In this document: positions 39,046-51,000 of the stretch, in pieces
Layout of the letters: every line of letters starts with the position of its first letter
Numbering within the stretch: position 1 is the first letter of the stretch
Assembly (NCBI GenBank): GCA_964409245.1
Contig: CAYPCQ010000005.1
Coordinates: 62,001-126,000 of the forward strand
Reading direction: 5' to 3'
DNA: 64,000 bases
Origin: CAIMWS01 sp964409245
Lineage (GTDB): Bacteria > Verrucomicrobiota > Verrucomicrobiia > Limisphaerales > UBA1319
Program-made: the position numbers and the translations under genes
The notes under the pieces: generated by a model
The model's input: only the letters and a program-made list of their open reading frames with translations
The model's database searches: none
Told to the model about the DNA's origin: nothing

Positions 39046-42000
39046 TATTGAAAGCATTTATCGGAAGGTGGCGGATGGCAGTCTCTCCAAAGCGGACGCC
39101 TTGGCGATGATCCGCCAGCTGAAACGGCCCATCAGCATGCCACAATCGCCGGCCAGCCAGGATGGCCACGAGGGATCCATCCGTTCCGGCAATGGCGAGC
39201 CAGGGACTCCGACAGTGGGATTCCGCAGCCTCCGGATTCTTCCGGATCCCAAGGCTCACCACCCGGAGTTCACCGCACTGCGTCCGGCGCCGAAGCGGTC
39301 GTTGCCGCCCTTTCCCATTTTGCCTGGGGAGGCCTCCCGCCGGATGTCCGAGCCTGGTTTGGAGCCGGGACTGTCCGATTGTGGTTCGGGGATTTACCGG
39401 ATTTCCATTAATTCAGAGGATCAAGCCGCGCTGATTTCCAAGACCGTCGAAGGCTTGGTGCGTTGTTTCAAAGAACTGAAGGGGCGCCGGGATGCCAGGG
39501 TGGTGCTCGTGACCGGCGGGCCTAAAGTCTTTTTTTCGGCGGAGAAAACCCAACCGCCCGGACAGCTCGCTGGAGATTGGGCCCAGGCTATTCGTGAATG
39601 CGAGCTGCCGGTCATCGCCGCCCTGGAGGGTGATGCGCTTGGTTTGGGCTGGTTGCTGGGCAGCCTGTGCGATCTTCTCGTTTGCAATCAAGCGGCGCGA
39701 TACGGGTTTGCGGATGCCTTTTCTTTGGAGGCAGCCAGGCAGGAATGGCGGGGATTCCTGCACGAACGTTTTGGTTCACGCCTTGCCAGCCGGCTTCTTT
39801 TGGATGCCGTTCCGCTGGCTGGCTCGGAAATTGCCAGGCTGGGAATCGCCATTCCGGTCGTTCCGGGCCAGGAGGTTTACCGTCGCGCGTTGGAGTTGGC
39901 GCAGGACATGGCTCATTTCCCACGCGAATCCCTGGCTTTGCTTAAATTCCACCTGGGCCGGAATTTGCAGGAGGAATGCAGGCGGTTTCCAGAAGTTGAG
40001 CCCGCGCCAAAGGGGCCGGGAGGCGGCGAGACACCGGCCATGATTCCAACCGGTTTGGATTCCGGGGAGGCGCCTTCAGTAAGCGGGGCCGCAGCCGTCT
40101 TGCAGACCGCCCCGGTTGAGGTGCCAATCCGTTCCGATTTCGTCCGCCTGTTTTCGTATCCGGACGGGGTTTTGCTGGCGGAACTTTCCGACCCCGCCAC
40201 GAAGAACGCATTTTCGGCTGGTTTGGCACACGGCATCCAGGAACTGTTTGCCCATGTCCAGTCGCAGGCGGAGCATAAGGTATTGGTCCTGACGGGCCAC
40301 GGCCATTTTTTTGCCAGTGGCGGAACCAAGGAGGGTCTGTTATCGATTCACCATGGCACGGCCCGGTATTCCGATGCCCCGTTGTATGAGCTGCCGCTTC
40401 GGTGTGAGATTCCCGTCATCGCCGCCATGCAGGGGCACGCCATCGGCGCCGGCTGGGCTTTTGGCCTGTTTTGCGATCAGGTGGTGTTCGCCGAGGAAGG
40501 CATTTATTCCAGCCGTTTCATGCGTTACGGCTTCACGCCCGGCTTCGGGTCCACGCTGATTTTTGAGCATCGGTTGGGGCATGACCTGGGCCGGGAAATC
40601 CTTTTTGCCGCCCGGGATTATACCGGGCTCGAACTGAAACAGCGCGGGGTTCCGATGTGGGTGGCGCCCCATAGCCAGGTTCTTCCCCTCGCTCTGCAAC
40701 AGGCTCATCACCTGGCAAATTCAACCCGGGGGGCTTTGGTTTCGGCCAAGCAACAGGCCACCCGGAGCTTAAAGGAACGCCTGCCCAGTATCATTCAAGC
40801 CGAACTGGACATGCACGACCGCACGTTTGTGCGCAACCCGGGCGCCTTGGAAGGCATTGAACGCCATTTCGATCTGCCGGGTCCGGGGGCTAAGTTATTG
40901 CCGGAACCCGAAGCGGACCAGTTGGTGGTGCAGTCTGCCGAGGCATCGGAAAGGACCATCCATGCCCTGCGCGAATCGCTGGCTGAAGAACTGCGGATGG
41001 CGCCCGGAGAAATAGAACCGGATGCGCCTTTCACCGACTTGGGGTTGGATTCAATCACCGGCGTAAGCTGGGTGCGCCGGATCAACAAGCGCTTCGGATT
41101 ATCCGTCAGCGCCAACGAGGTTTACCAGGCGCCCACGCTCGGCGAATTTGCCCGGCTGGTGGAGAGCCGGCTGCCACGTCCCCAACCAGGCCATCCTGGC
41201 GGGGGTCCGGCCGCCGAGCGGAAGGGGATCCAAAGCGAGTCCATCGCGGCCCATTCCGAATCCCCCAAACGCGTCCTGGCGGATCCGTTGCCGCCCTTGC
41301 GGCATCCGTTGTCGGAGGGGCAAAAGGGCCTGTGGCTTTTGCAACGGATTGATCCGGGCATGGCGGCCTATAATGTGCCCGCCGCGTTTTGGATACGGGA
41401 TGCGCGCTGGGCCTCAGCGCTCGAGAACACCGTGGCCGCCTTGCTGGTCCGGCATCCCATTCTTGGGGCAGTGATTGCAGTCGATGAGCAAGGGCAGCCC
41501 TATCAGTATCTTCCGGCGGCGAAGGCCATTGCCGTTCAGCGGGAAGCCATTGGCGCTTTTGCGGATGAAGCGGTGTTGGAGCACGTCAAAACCGCCTTCA
41601 AGAAACCGTTCCAGCTGAATCAGGATCCCCTCCTGCGGGTGCAGTTGTTCACGGACGCCCGCGACCGGCAGGTGCTTTTGATTACCATCCACCATATCCT
41701 CTTCGATGGCACATCGCTGGGGGTCTTCCTGCGTGATTTCACCGAAATCTGGTCGCAGGTGGTGCTGAAAGGCGCCGCCCAAAACGCTTCCCCCAGCAGC
41801 CCGGCTTTCTTTGATTTCATCCGGTGGGAACAGGCGTACCTGCCCTCTGAAGCCGGAGCCAAGGACCTGGCCTACTGGCGGCAGCAACTCAGCGGCGACC
41901 TGGTGGTTGCCGAGTTTCCCGCCGATTATGCCCGGCCCGCGCGGCGAACCTATGCGGGGGCAACGGTATCCTCCGGCTTTTCCGCGCCGCTGGCCCAACG

Positions 42001-45000
42001 CCTCCGGGACTTGGCCAAACAAATGCGAGTCAGCTTGTTCACCCTGCTGCTGGCCATCTACAAAGTCCTGCTGGCCCGCTATGTGCGCCAGGAAACCGTG
42101 GTGGTTGGGGTGCCGGTGGCGCGGCGCCCGGAGGAACGGTTCAAGGATGCCATCGGCTTTTTTGTGAATATGGTGGCGATGAAAAGCACGCCGGCGGCGG
42201 CGCTGACTTTCACGGCTTACCTGGAGCAAATCAAGAGCCTGGTGCTGGAGGCCTTGGAGCATGCCCGATATCCGTTTTCAAAGTTGGTTTCCGAGCTGCA
42301 CATTGAGCCAGGCCCGTTGCACTCGCCATTGTTCCAAACGGTGTTTGTCCTGCAAAATTTCCTGCCCAGTGGTGGATTACCCGGTATCACCCAATCGGCC
42401 ATGGGCTGGGAGTTCCTGCCGGGGCTGCATCAGGAAGGCGAATATGACCTGCGCCTGGAAATGGTGGATAAAGGGCAGGAAATGGAGGTTTGTGTCGCCT
42501 ACGATTCCGATGTTTTCAACCGGGAGACCATGGTTCGCTTCATCCAGCACTTCGAGGTGTTGGCGGAGTGCATTGCGGAGGATCCCGGGCGAAGCCTCAG
42601 CAGCTACCCGATCCTGTCCGCAGCCGAGATTCAGCAGGTGGAGCGGGGCTGGAACCAGCCGGCTCAGCCCGTTTCCGCTGCGGATTGCGTTCAAGACGTA
42701 TTCGAACAGCGGATGCGCCAGCGCCCGGAGGCGGTGGCCCTGGTCTTTGCGGAAGGGCAATGGACCCGCCGGGAGGTCTGGGAGCGGATTCAAATCCTGG
42801 CGGCCTGCCTTCAGCAGCGTGGGGTGCGGCCGGAAGACCGGGTTGCCCTTTGTCTGGGGCGATCGCCTAGCCTGGTCATTAGCGTGCTGGGCGTGCTTTA
42901 TGCCGGGGCTGCCTTTGTGCCGATCGACCCGGCCTCGCCCGCGGAGCGAATTGCCTTCCTGCTGGCGGACAGTGAAGCCAGACTGGTGCTGGCGGACGAA
43001 ACCTCGGCCATACGTCTCCAGCAGGCCAGCCACGGCACGGTTCCCGTGATCCGGATCGATCGGGATTGGGAACAAATCCGATCCGAAGGAGTCCGGCGGT
43101 CCCTGGTGCGCGAAGCGGTTTCCGCCAGCCTGGCCTACGTGATTTACACGTCCGGCAGTACTGGGAAGCCCAAAGGGGTCATGGTTGAGCATCGCCAGAT
43201 CCTCAATACCCTTTGGCATCTCCAGGAGGCCTGCCCCGTGGGGGAAACCGACACTTATCTGCTCAAGACCAATTATACTTTCGACGTCTCGCTGGCCGAG
43301 TTGTTTGGATGGTTCGTGGGCACAGGGAGATTGGCGATTCTGCCTCCCGGGGATGAGCGGTTTCCCGACCGGATGGCGGAGCGGATCCAGGCTTGGGGCG
43401 TGACTCATGTCAATTTCGTTCCGCCGGCTTTGGGGGTTTTTCTGAATGCCATCCCGAGCGTTTCCCTGGCGCACCCGCTGGGCTGCTTGAAATACATCAT
43501 GGTGGCGGGGGAGGCCCTGCCCAGGGAAATGGCGGTCGCCACGGCCTGTGCTTTTCCCAAGGCGCGCGTGGAGAATATTTATGGCCCCACCGAAACCGCC
43601 ATTTATGCCAGCGCCTATACTTGCGGCCCGCAGCCCATCCCGAGCGCCAACACGCCGATCGGCAAGCCGATCGCCAACACGCAGCTCTATGTGGTGGATC
43701 CAGGGCGGCGCTGCACCGGCATTGGCATGCTGGGAGAACTCTGCATTGCCGGGGCGGGGGTGGCCCGGGGTTACCTCAATCGCCCGGAACTGACCGCCAG
43801 CTGCTTTGTCGATAATCCTTTTAATCCGGGCACGCGCTTGTTTTTGACCGGGGATTTGGTCCGGTGGCTGCCGGATGGCCAGATCGAATACTTTGGCCGA
43901 ATCGATCAACAGCTGAAAATACGCGGGTTCCGGGTCGAACCGGGCGAGATTGAAAGCGTCCTTAACCAGCAGGCGGGGATTCAAACGTGCGCGGTGGTGG
44001 CGGCCCAGGAGGGAGTGGCGAAGCGGTTGGTGGCCTACTACGTGCCCAAACCGGGGTGGCCGGCCATCGAACCACAAGACCTGATCCACCACTTGAGCGC
44101 GGTTTTGCCGGATTACATGGTGCCCGCCTTTTTTGTGCCCATCGAGGCGGTCCCCTTGACCGCCAGTGGCAAGGTGAACCGGCGGGAGTTGTCGCGGCGC
44201 GAGGTCCGTTCCGTCGCCAAAGGTTCCAAGGTCTTGCCCCAGGGTACCGTGGAGGATCGGATCGCCGCCATCTGGAAGGACTTGCTCAAACTGGACACGG
44301 TCAGCACCACGGATCGCTTTTTCGAGGCCGGGGGAAACTCGTTGCTGGCCGTGGTGCTGGCGGAGCGGATCAGCCGCGAGTTCAATTGCCGTTTTCCAGC
44401 GGCAGTCCTGTTCAAACAATCCACCATCCAGGCCATTGCCCGGCAGGTGGCCCATCCGGAGGAATTGGCCGACGCACCACCGGTTGCCTGCCAGGCCCAA
44501 TCCTGCCACGATCGCCTTGGTAAAGCCGGGATGGAGTATCCGGCATATTATGACGACAGCGTGGCCATCATCGGCATCTCCTGCTGCTTCCCTGGCGCCA
44601 GCGATTTGGAACAGTTTTGGAGGATGTTGTGCGAGGGGCGTGCCGGGGGGCGGTTCCTCTCCCAGGAGGAGCTCCGGCAGCGTGGTGTGCCGGAAAGTTT
44701 GATCAACGATCCCAAGTTCGTCCCGCTCAGCCTGGCCATCGCGGACAAAGACGCCTTCGATGCGGACTTTTTCAATATTCCGGCCCGCAACGCGCTGTTG
44801 ATGGATCCGCAATTCCGTCAGCTTTTGACCCATGCCTGGAAGGCGGTCGAGGATGCCGGATATGCGCCGGGGAACATCCCCGAGACCTGTGTTTTCATGT
44901 CCGCCGGGAATAGTTTCTACCAGCGCGTGCTGGATCGCGCGGGTATTGTGGAACCGTCAGATGCCTATGCGGCGTGGGTGCTGGAGCAGGGGGGGACCAT

Positions 45001-48000
45001 TCCCGCCATGATCTCCTATGCGCTGGGCTTGACGGGGCCGAGCCTGTTCGTTCACTCCAACTGCTCCTCCTCGCTGGCCGGGCTGCACCTGGCCTGCCAG
45101 AGCCTGCGGTCCGGGGAATCCCGATATGCGGTGGTGGGTGGCGCCACGCTATTCTATCCCTCGCGGGACGGTTATCTCCATCGCCCCGGCCTTAATTTCT
45201 CCAGCGATGGACGCTGCAAGGCGTTCGACGCCGCCGCTGATGGCATGGTGGGCGGGGAGGGGGTGGCGGTAGTGGTGTTGAAACGCGCCCGGGAGGCGCT
45301 GGCGGATGGTGATGCCATCTACGCCCTCATCCGGGGGAGCGCGCTCAATAATGATGGGCCGGAGAAAGCGGGTTTTTATTCCCCGGGAGTGCGCGGCCAA
45401 TCCGCCGTCATTGAATCGGTGCTCAAGTCCACCCAGGTTGAGCCGGAATCCATTTCCTACCTGGAAGCGCATGGCACGGGCACCCACCTGGGCGATCCGG
45501 TGGAGGTCATGGCCCTGAGCGAGGCTTACCGGCGGCATACCACGCGCGCCCAATTTTGCGGGCTCGGCTCCGTCAAGTCCAACATCGGCCATGCGGATAC
45601 GGCGGCCGGTTTGGCTGGCTGCATCAAGGTTGCCTTGAGCCTGCACCACCGCCTCGTGGCGCCTTCCATCAATTACCAGACACCGAATCCAGCCATCGAT
45701 TTCGCCGGGTCGCCCTTTTATGTGGCGGATAAACTCAAACCGTGGGAGCCGGACAAAACTCCGCGCCGCGCCGCGCTGAGTTCCTTTGGCATCGGCGGCT
45801 CGAATGTTCACGCCATCCTGGAGGAATGCCTTGAGGCCGGCGAAATCCCGACTCCGCCGGAGGCGGCTGGCCCGTTCCTGGTGCCGCTTTCCGCCAGGAG
45901 CCGGGAGCGCCTGCGGGAGATGATGGATAACCTGCGGCGCTTCCTGTCCAGCCACGATTCGCTGCCGCTGGCCGGCCTGGCCGGCACCTTGTCCACCGGC
46001 CGCACCCAGATGGAATTTCGGGCGATATTCCTGGTCCAGGACCAGGCGGAGCTGCTGCAGAAACTGCAGGAGGCCGCCACCCGGGAACAGAGCGGTGATG
46101 GTTTTTGGATGGGGACGCCGAACGATGCCCGGGGCGATGAATTAATCACCCAGGACGATGTGCAGGCCATCGCCGAGAAGTGGAGGAGTGAAGGTAAACT
46201 CGAAAAATTGGCCAGCCTTTGGGTGCGGGGATACACTTTGGATTGGAGCCGGCTGGCCAGCGTGGGAAAATTCCGGCGGCTGCATCTGCCCACTTATCCC
46301 TTTGCCAGGGACCGGTATTCGGTGGTGCCGGATCATCCGGGATTGCAATCCGTCGCACCACTGCCCCCGGGGCGGCATCCGTTGTTGCAGGAAAATGTCT
46401 CCCCGCCTGGGGAATTGGCCTTTGAGACGATCATGTCGGGTCAGGAATTCTTCCTGGCCGGCCATCTTGTGCAAGGGCGGAAACTGCTCCCCGGGGTGGT
46501 CTTCCTCGAAATGGCGCATGCGGCCGCCACCCAGCTGGCTGGTTCTGCGGAGCCTGGTCCTGTTCGCTTGCGGGATATCGTGTGGCTCAGGCCTTTTTAC
46601 GTTGAGGCTGAGGCCCGGGCTTTGCGGACCCACTTGCGTCCCGGAGCCGGTGGCCGGATGGAAGTGGAGATTTTCGCCCCGGGGATTGAGGGCGAATCGG
46701 CCACCCATTGCCGTGGAGCAGTCCTTAAACCCGCGGCAGCGCTGACGGCCCCGCTGGACTTAACTGAATTGCGGCGGGGGCTTTCCGGCCGGCGTTGGAC
46801 AGGATCCGAATGCTATCGTGCTTTTGCGGAGGCCGGCTTTCAGTATGGCCCCGCGTTTCAGGTGCTGGAAGAGCTTTGGCTCGGCCAAGGCCAGGCCCTG
46901 GCGCGTTTGGTTTTGCCGGAGTTTCTGCGCGAAACCAAGGCGGCTTATACGCTGCATCCCAGCCTCCTGGATGCGGCCTTCCAAGCCTGTGCGGTGCTTT
47001 CCATGGATGAATCCTTTGCGGCATCCGGCCGGTCATCTTCCGGACCCGCCAGGGGCTTGCCCTTTGCCTTGCAGTCGGTGGACATCTTCCACACCTGCCC
47101 GGCCACCGGCTGGGCCTGGATCCGCCTGGCCGACGGGGGACGTTCGGAAAGCCGGCTGCACAAGTATGACGTGGATATCTGCGATGATGGCGGGCAAGTG
47201 TGTGTCCGGCTGCGCGGATTCGCCTCCCGTTCCGTGGAGCAGCCCGTTCCCGGGCCGGCTGCTCAAGCCACCCTGCTTTATCGGCAGGTATGGCAACCGG
47301 AGCCTGCCACGCCTGGAATTCCACTGCCCGAGGGTACCCGGCGGATGGTCTGGACCTGCGGGGTGGCGCCGCTGGCGATGCCTGCCGTGGCCTGCCATCA
47401 CCTGCGCGGGCCGGGCATCCCGGATAACTTGGGCCGGTGGTTTGCCGAAGTTGCTGGCCGGATCTTCCTGGAAGTGCAGGAGGCGCTGCGCAAAGGGGCT
47501 GCCGGCGGAGTGCTTTTCCAACTGGTGGTTCCAGCCCGGGGGCCGGAGTCGTGCCTGGGTGCGTTGGCCGGCCTGTTCCGCACCGCGCAGCAGGAAAATC
47601 CCCGGTTTCGTGGCCAGGTTATCGAAGTGCAGCCCGGCCTCACCTCCGAAGAAATCAGCGGCCTGTTAGCGCTCAACAGCCGCTGCCCGGGGGATTCCCT
47701 GATCCGGCATGCCGGCCAGGAGCGATTGCTCCCCGCCTGGATCGCAGCGGGCGGGCCGGCTGCTCCGGCCTTGGCGGCCTTGCCGGCCTGGAAGGAAAAC
47801 GGCGTTTATGTCATTACCGGTGGCGCCGGCGGGATTGGCCGCCTTTTTGCCCGGGAGATTGTCACCCGCACCCGGCAGGCCAAGGTCATCCTCGTGGGGC
47901 GTTCCCCGGTGCCGGCCGGCGACCTGGAACGGTGGGCCTTGCCCGTGGATCGGGTCACCTATCATCGGGCTGATTTGGCCAATGCCACGGAAACGGAAGA

Positions 48001-51000
48001 GTTATTGAAACGGATTCGGGCGGTCCATCCGGTGATCGAGGGCATACTTCACGGAGCGGGGATTGTCAGGGATAATTTCATCCTGAAAAAATCCCTGGAT
48101 GAATTTCAGGCGGTGCTGGCGCCCAAGGTTTTGGGAACGGTGCACCTGGTGCGCGCGGCGCGGGAGTTGAGGCCGTCGTTTATCGCGCTGTTCTCCTCCG
48201 GCGCCGCCTGGTTTGGCCGGCCCGGCCAGGCCGATTACGCCACCGCAAACGCCTTCCTGGATCGCTTTGCCGGGCTGGGTGCGGAGGCGGCCCTGCCGCC
48301 CAGGATTTTCGCCTTGGATTGGCCGCTGTGGCAAGCGGGGGGAATGCGGGTTGAGGAGGAGCTCCTCCCGAGCCTGAAAAAATTGGGCATGGCTCCGATG
48401 GCGGCCGCCGAAGGCATCGCCGCTTTCCAGCTGGCCCTGGCTTCACCAGCGCCCCAATGGCTGGTTTTGCACGGGGATGGGGATCGGTTGCAAGCACTCC
48501 TGGCCGCAGTTGGGCAGCCGGCGCCGCGGGTGCCACCCCAAGACCCGCCTGCGGCCCAGGCTAAAGGGCTGGAGCCGCAAACCACGGAGTTTGTTCGCCG
48601 AACCATTTCAGAGGTCACCAAGCGGCCTTTGGAAAAGGTGGATCTGGATACTCCATTTGAGAAATTCGGGATCGATTCGATCCTGCAGATTACCATCATT
48701 GAGAAATTGCAGGAAGCCGTCGGGGATCTGGCCAAAACGCTTTTATTTGAACACACCACGCTCAAGGAGTTGGTGGCTTACCTTTTGCAGAATCATCCGG
48801 ATGCCTTGCAGCGATATTTGGGGAACCCAGTTGCCGCCGAATCTCCCCGGCCAGCCTCCGCACCGGCGTTTTCCACCCGGGAATTGCCGGTTTCGGAAGA
48901 AACCGCGCCCGGCAAGGAGGCCATCCAGGGCGGGGATATCGCCATCATTGGCATCAGCGGACGTTATCCGCTCGCCGATTCCATGGAGGAGTTTTGGGAT
49001 CATCTCCAGGCGGGGCGGAACTGCATCACCCAGGCGGATGCCCGGCGCTGGCCGCTCGCGCTGGCGGCTGCCATCCCGGGTAACGGTTCCCCGCAATCTG
49101 CATACCACGGCGGCTTCCTGAGGGACATTGATCGCTTTGACGCTGCCCTCTTTGAAGTGCCGCCCGAGCGGGTGGCGGCGCTCGCTCCGGAAACGCGTCT
49201 GTTGCTGGAGGTGGCGTGGGAGACCTTTGAGGATGCCGGATACGCGCGCCCCGCTTTAAGGCGCCACCAAAACCAGTTCCCATCAGGCATCGGGGTGTTC
49301 CTGGGGGTGATGTATAACCAGTATCCATGGACCTTTGCTTCGGTGGAGCAGGCCGTAATAGGCTCCAATTCGACCGAATGGAACCTGCCCAACCGGCTGT
49401 CGCATTTCTTCGATCTCACCGGCCCCAGCCTGGCCGTCAATGCAGCGTGTTCCAGCTCGCTGCTGGCCATCCACCTGGCCTGCGAAAGCCTCACTCAAGG
49501 ATCCTGCACCATGGCTTTGGCGGGCGGTGTCAATCTCACCTTGCACCCGTCGAAATTCGGGTTTCTCCAGGCGGCGAACCTGCTGGAGGCCGGACCTGCG
49601 AGCCACAGCTTTGGCGTTGGCACTGGCTACCTGCCGGGTGAGGGGGCCGGGCTGGTGCTGTTGAAACCGCTGCGGCAAGCCTTGCAGGATGGGGACTTTA
49701 TTCACGGGGTCATCAAGGCCAGCTATGCGAACCATGCCGGGGGACGCCAGGTTTATACCGCGCCAGACCCGAATCAGCAGGCCCGTTTGATCGCCGAGTG
49801 CATCCGGCGTTCGGGGGTCGATCCCGAGACCATTGGTTATGTCGAGTCCTCGGCCAACGGCTCGCCTTTGGGAGATCCGATCGAGATCCTCGCCCTGAAA
49901 AAAGCTTTCCGGCAGCTCACAGCTCGCGAGGGTTTTTGTGCGCTGGGATCCGTCAAATCGAATCTGGGGCACCTCGAGGCAGCCTCCGGCATTTCCCAAT
50001 TGAGCAAAGTGATCCTGCAAATGAAGCACCACCGCCTGGCGCCGTCGCTTCATTCACAGCCTCGGAATCCTGCGATCCAACTCCAGGGCAGCCCCTTTTT
50101 CATCCAGGAGGAAAGCGGCGCCTGGCCGGCGCCGGTGAAGCCGGGGACGGATCAAGAGCTGCCGCGCCGGGCTTTGATCCAATCGATTGGCGCCGGCGGC
50201 ACCTGTGTCAGCCTCCTGGTGGAGGAATATCCCTCCCGGCCGGCCTTGCCGCAGCCGGATTCCGGCCCCCTTCCTCCGCAATTGATCCTGCTTTCGGCTG
50301 CGACCGCGGCGAGCCTGCAGGCCTCGGCCAGGCGGTTGTCGCGGCATCTCGTGGAAAACCGCTCCGTGCGCTTGAGCGGCGTGGCCCAGGCACTGTTCCG
50401 CCGCGAGCCACTCTCCGGGTGCCGGGCGGCCTTGGTCGCGGCCACCGTTTCCGAGGCGATCGAGAAACTGGACCAATTGGCAGCGGTCGCAACGGGAGGT
50501 GATGCGGTGGGGATATATCGCTCTCCGGAGAATGGCCCGGGCGGGGTGGGGCCAGCCTTGGACTTTGGTGAGCATCCTTTGCCGGTGCTGGCTGCTCACT
50601 GGGTGGCTGGCGGCGGGCTGGAGAACGTGCCAGCAGGGGAGGGGATCGGGCAGGTGATTCCAGCCTTGCCCAAATACGCTTTCGACCATTCTCGCGCTTA
50701 TGGCTGGGGCCATGGGGCGGAAGTGGCTGCCTCCCAGCCGCCGGACGGTTCCGGGGCGGCGGAGTTCTTGCGCGTGGTTTATCGCCACGATGAACCTTTC
50801 CTGCGCGATCATACCCTGGGGGGAAACCAGGTTTTGATTGGGGTGGCCCACGCGAGCCTGGCTATCGATGCCTACTTCCAGCGGTTCCCCGCGGACGAGC
50901 CGGTATTACTGCAGCAGCTGGCGTTCATCAAGCCGGTGGAGATCGGTTCCTCCCAGCAGGCCGAAGTCGAGGTGCGGCAGGAATCCTCCGCCCAGCCAGG

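Noticed and set aside
42377..44833. 818-codon open frame on the minus strand
   Set aside because: It lies wholly opposite the C-A-PCP region of the terminal PKS-NRPS, which has full family motifs. The reverse frame is Arg/Gly/His-rich with no domain, a usual effect of GC-rich coding DNA.
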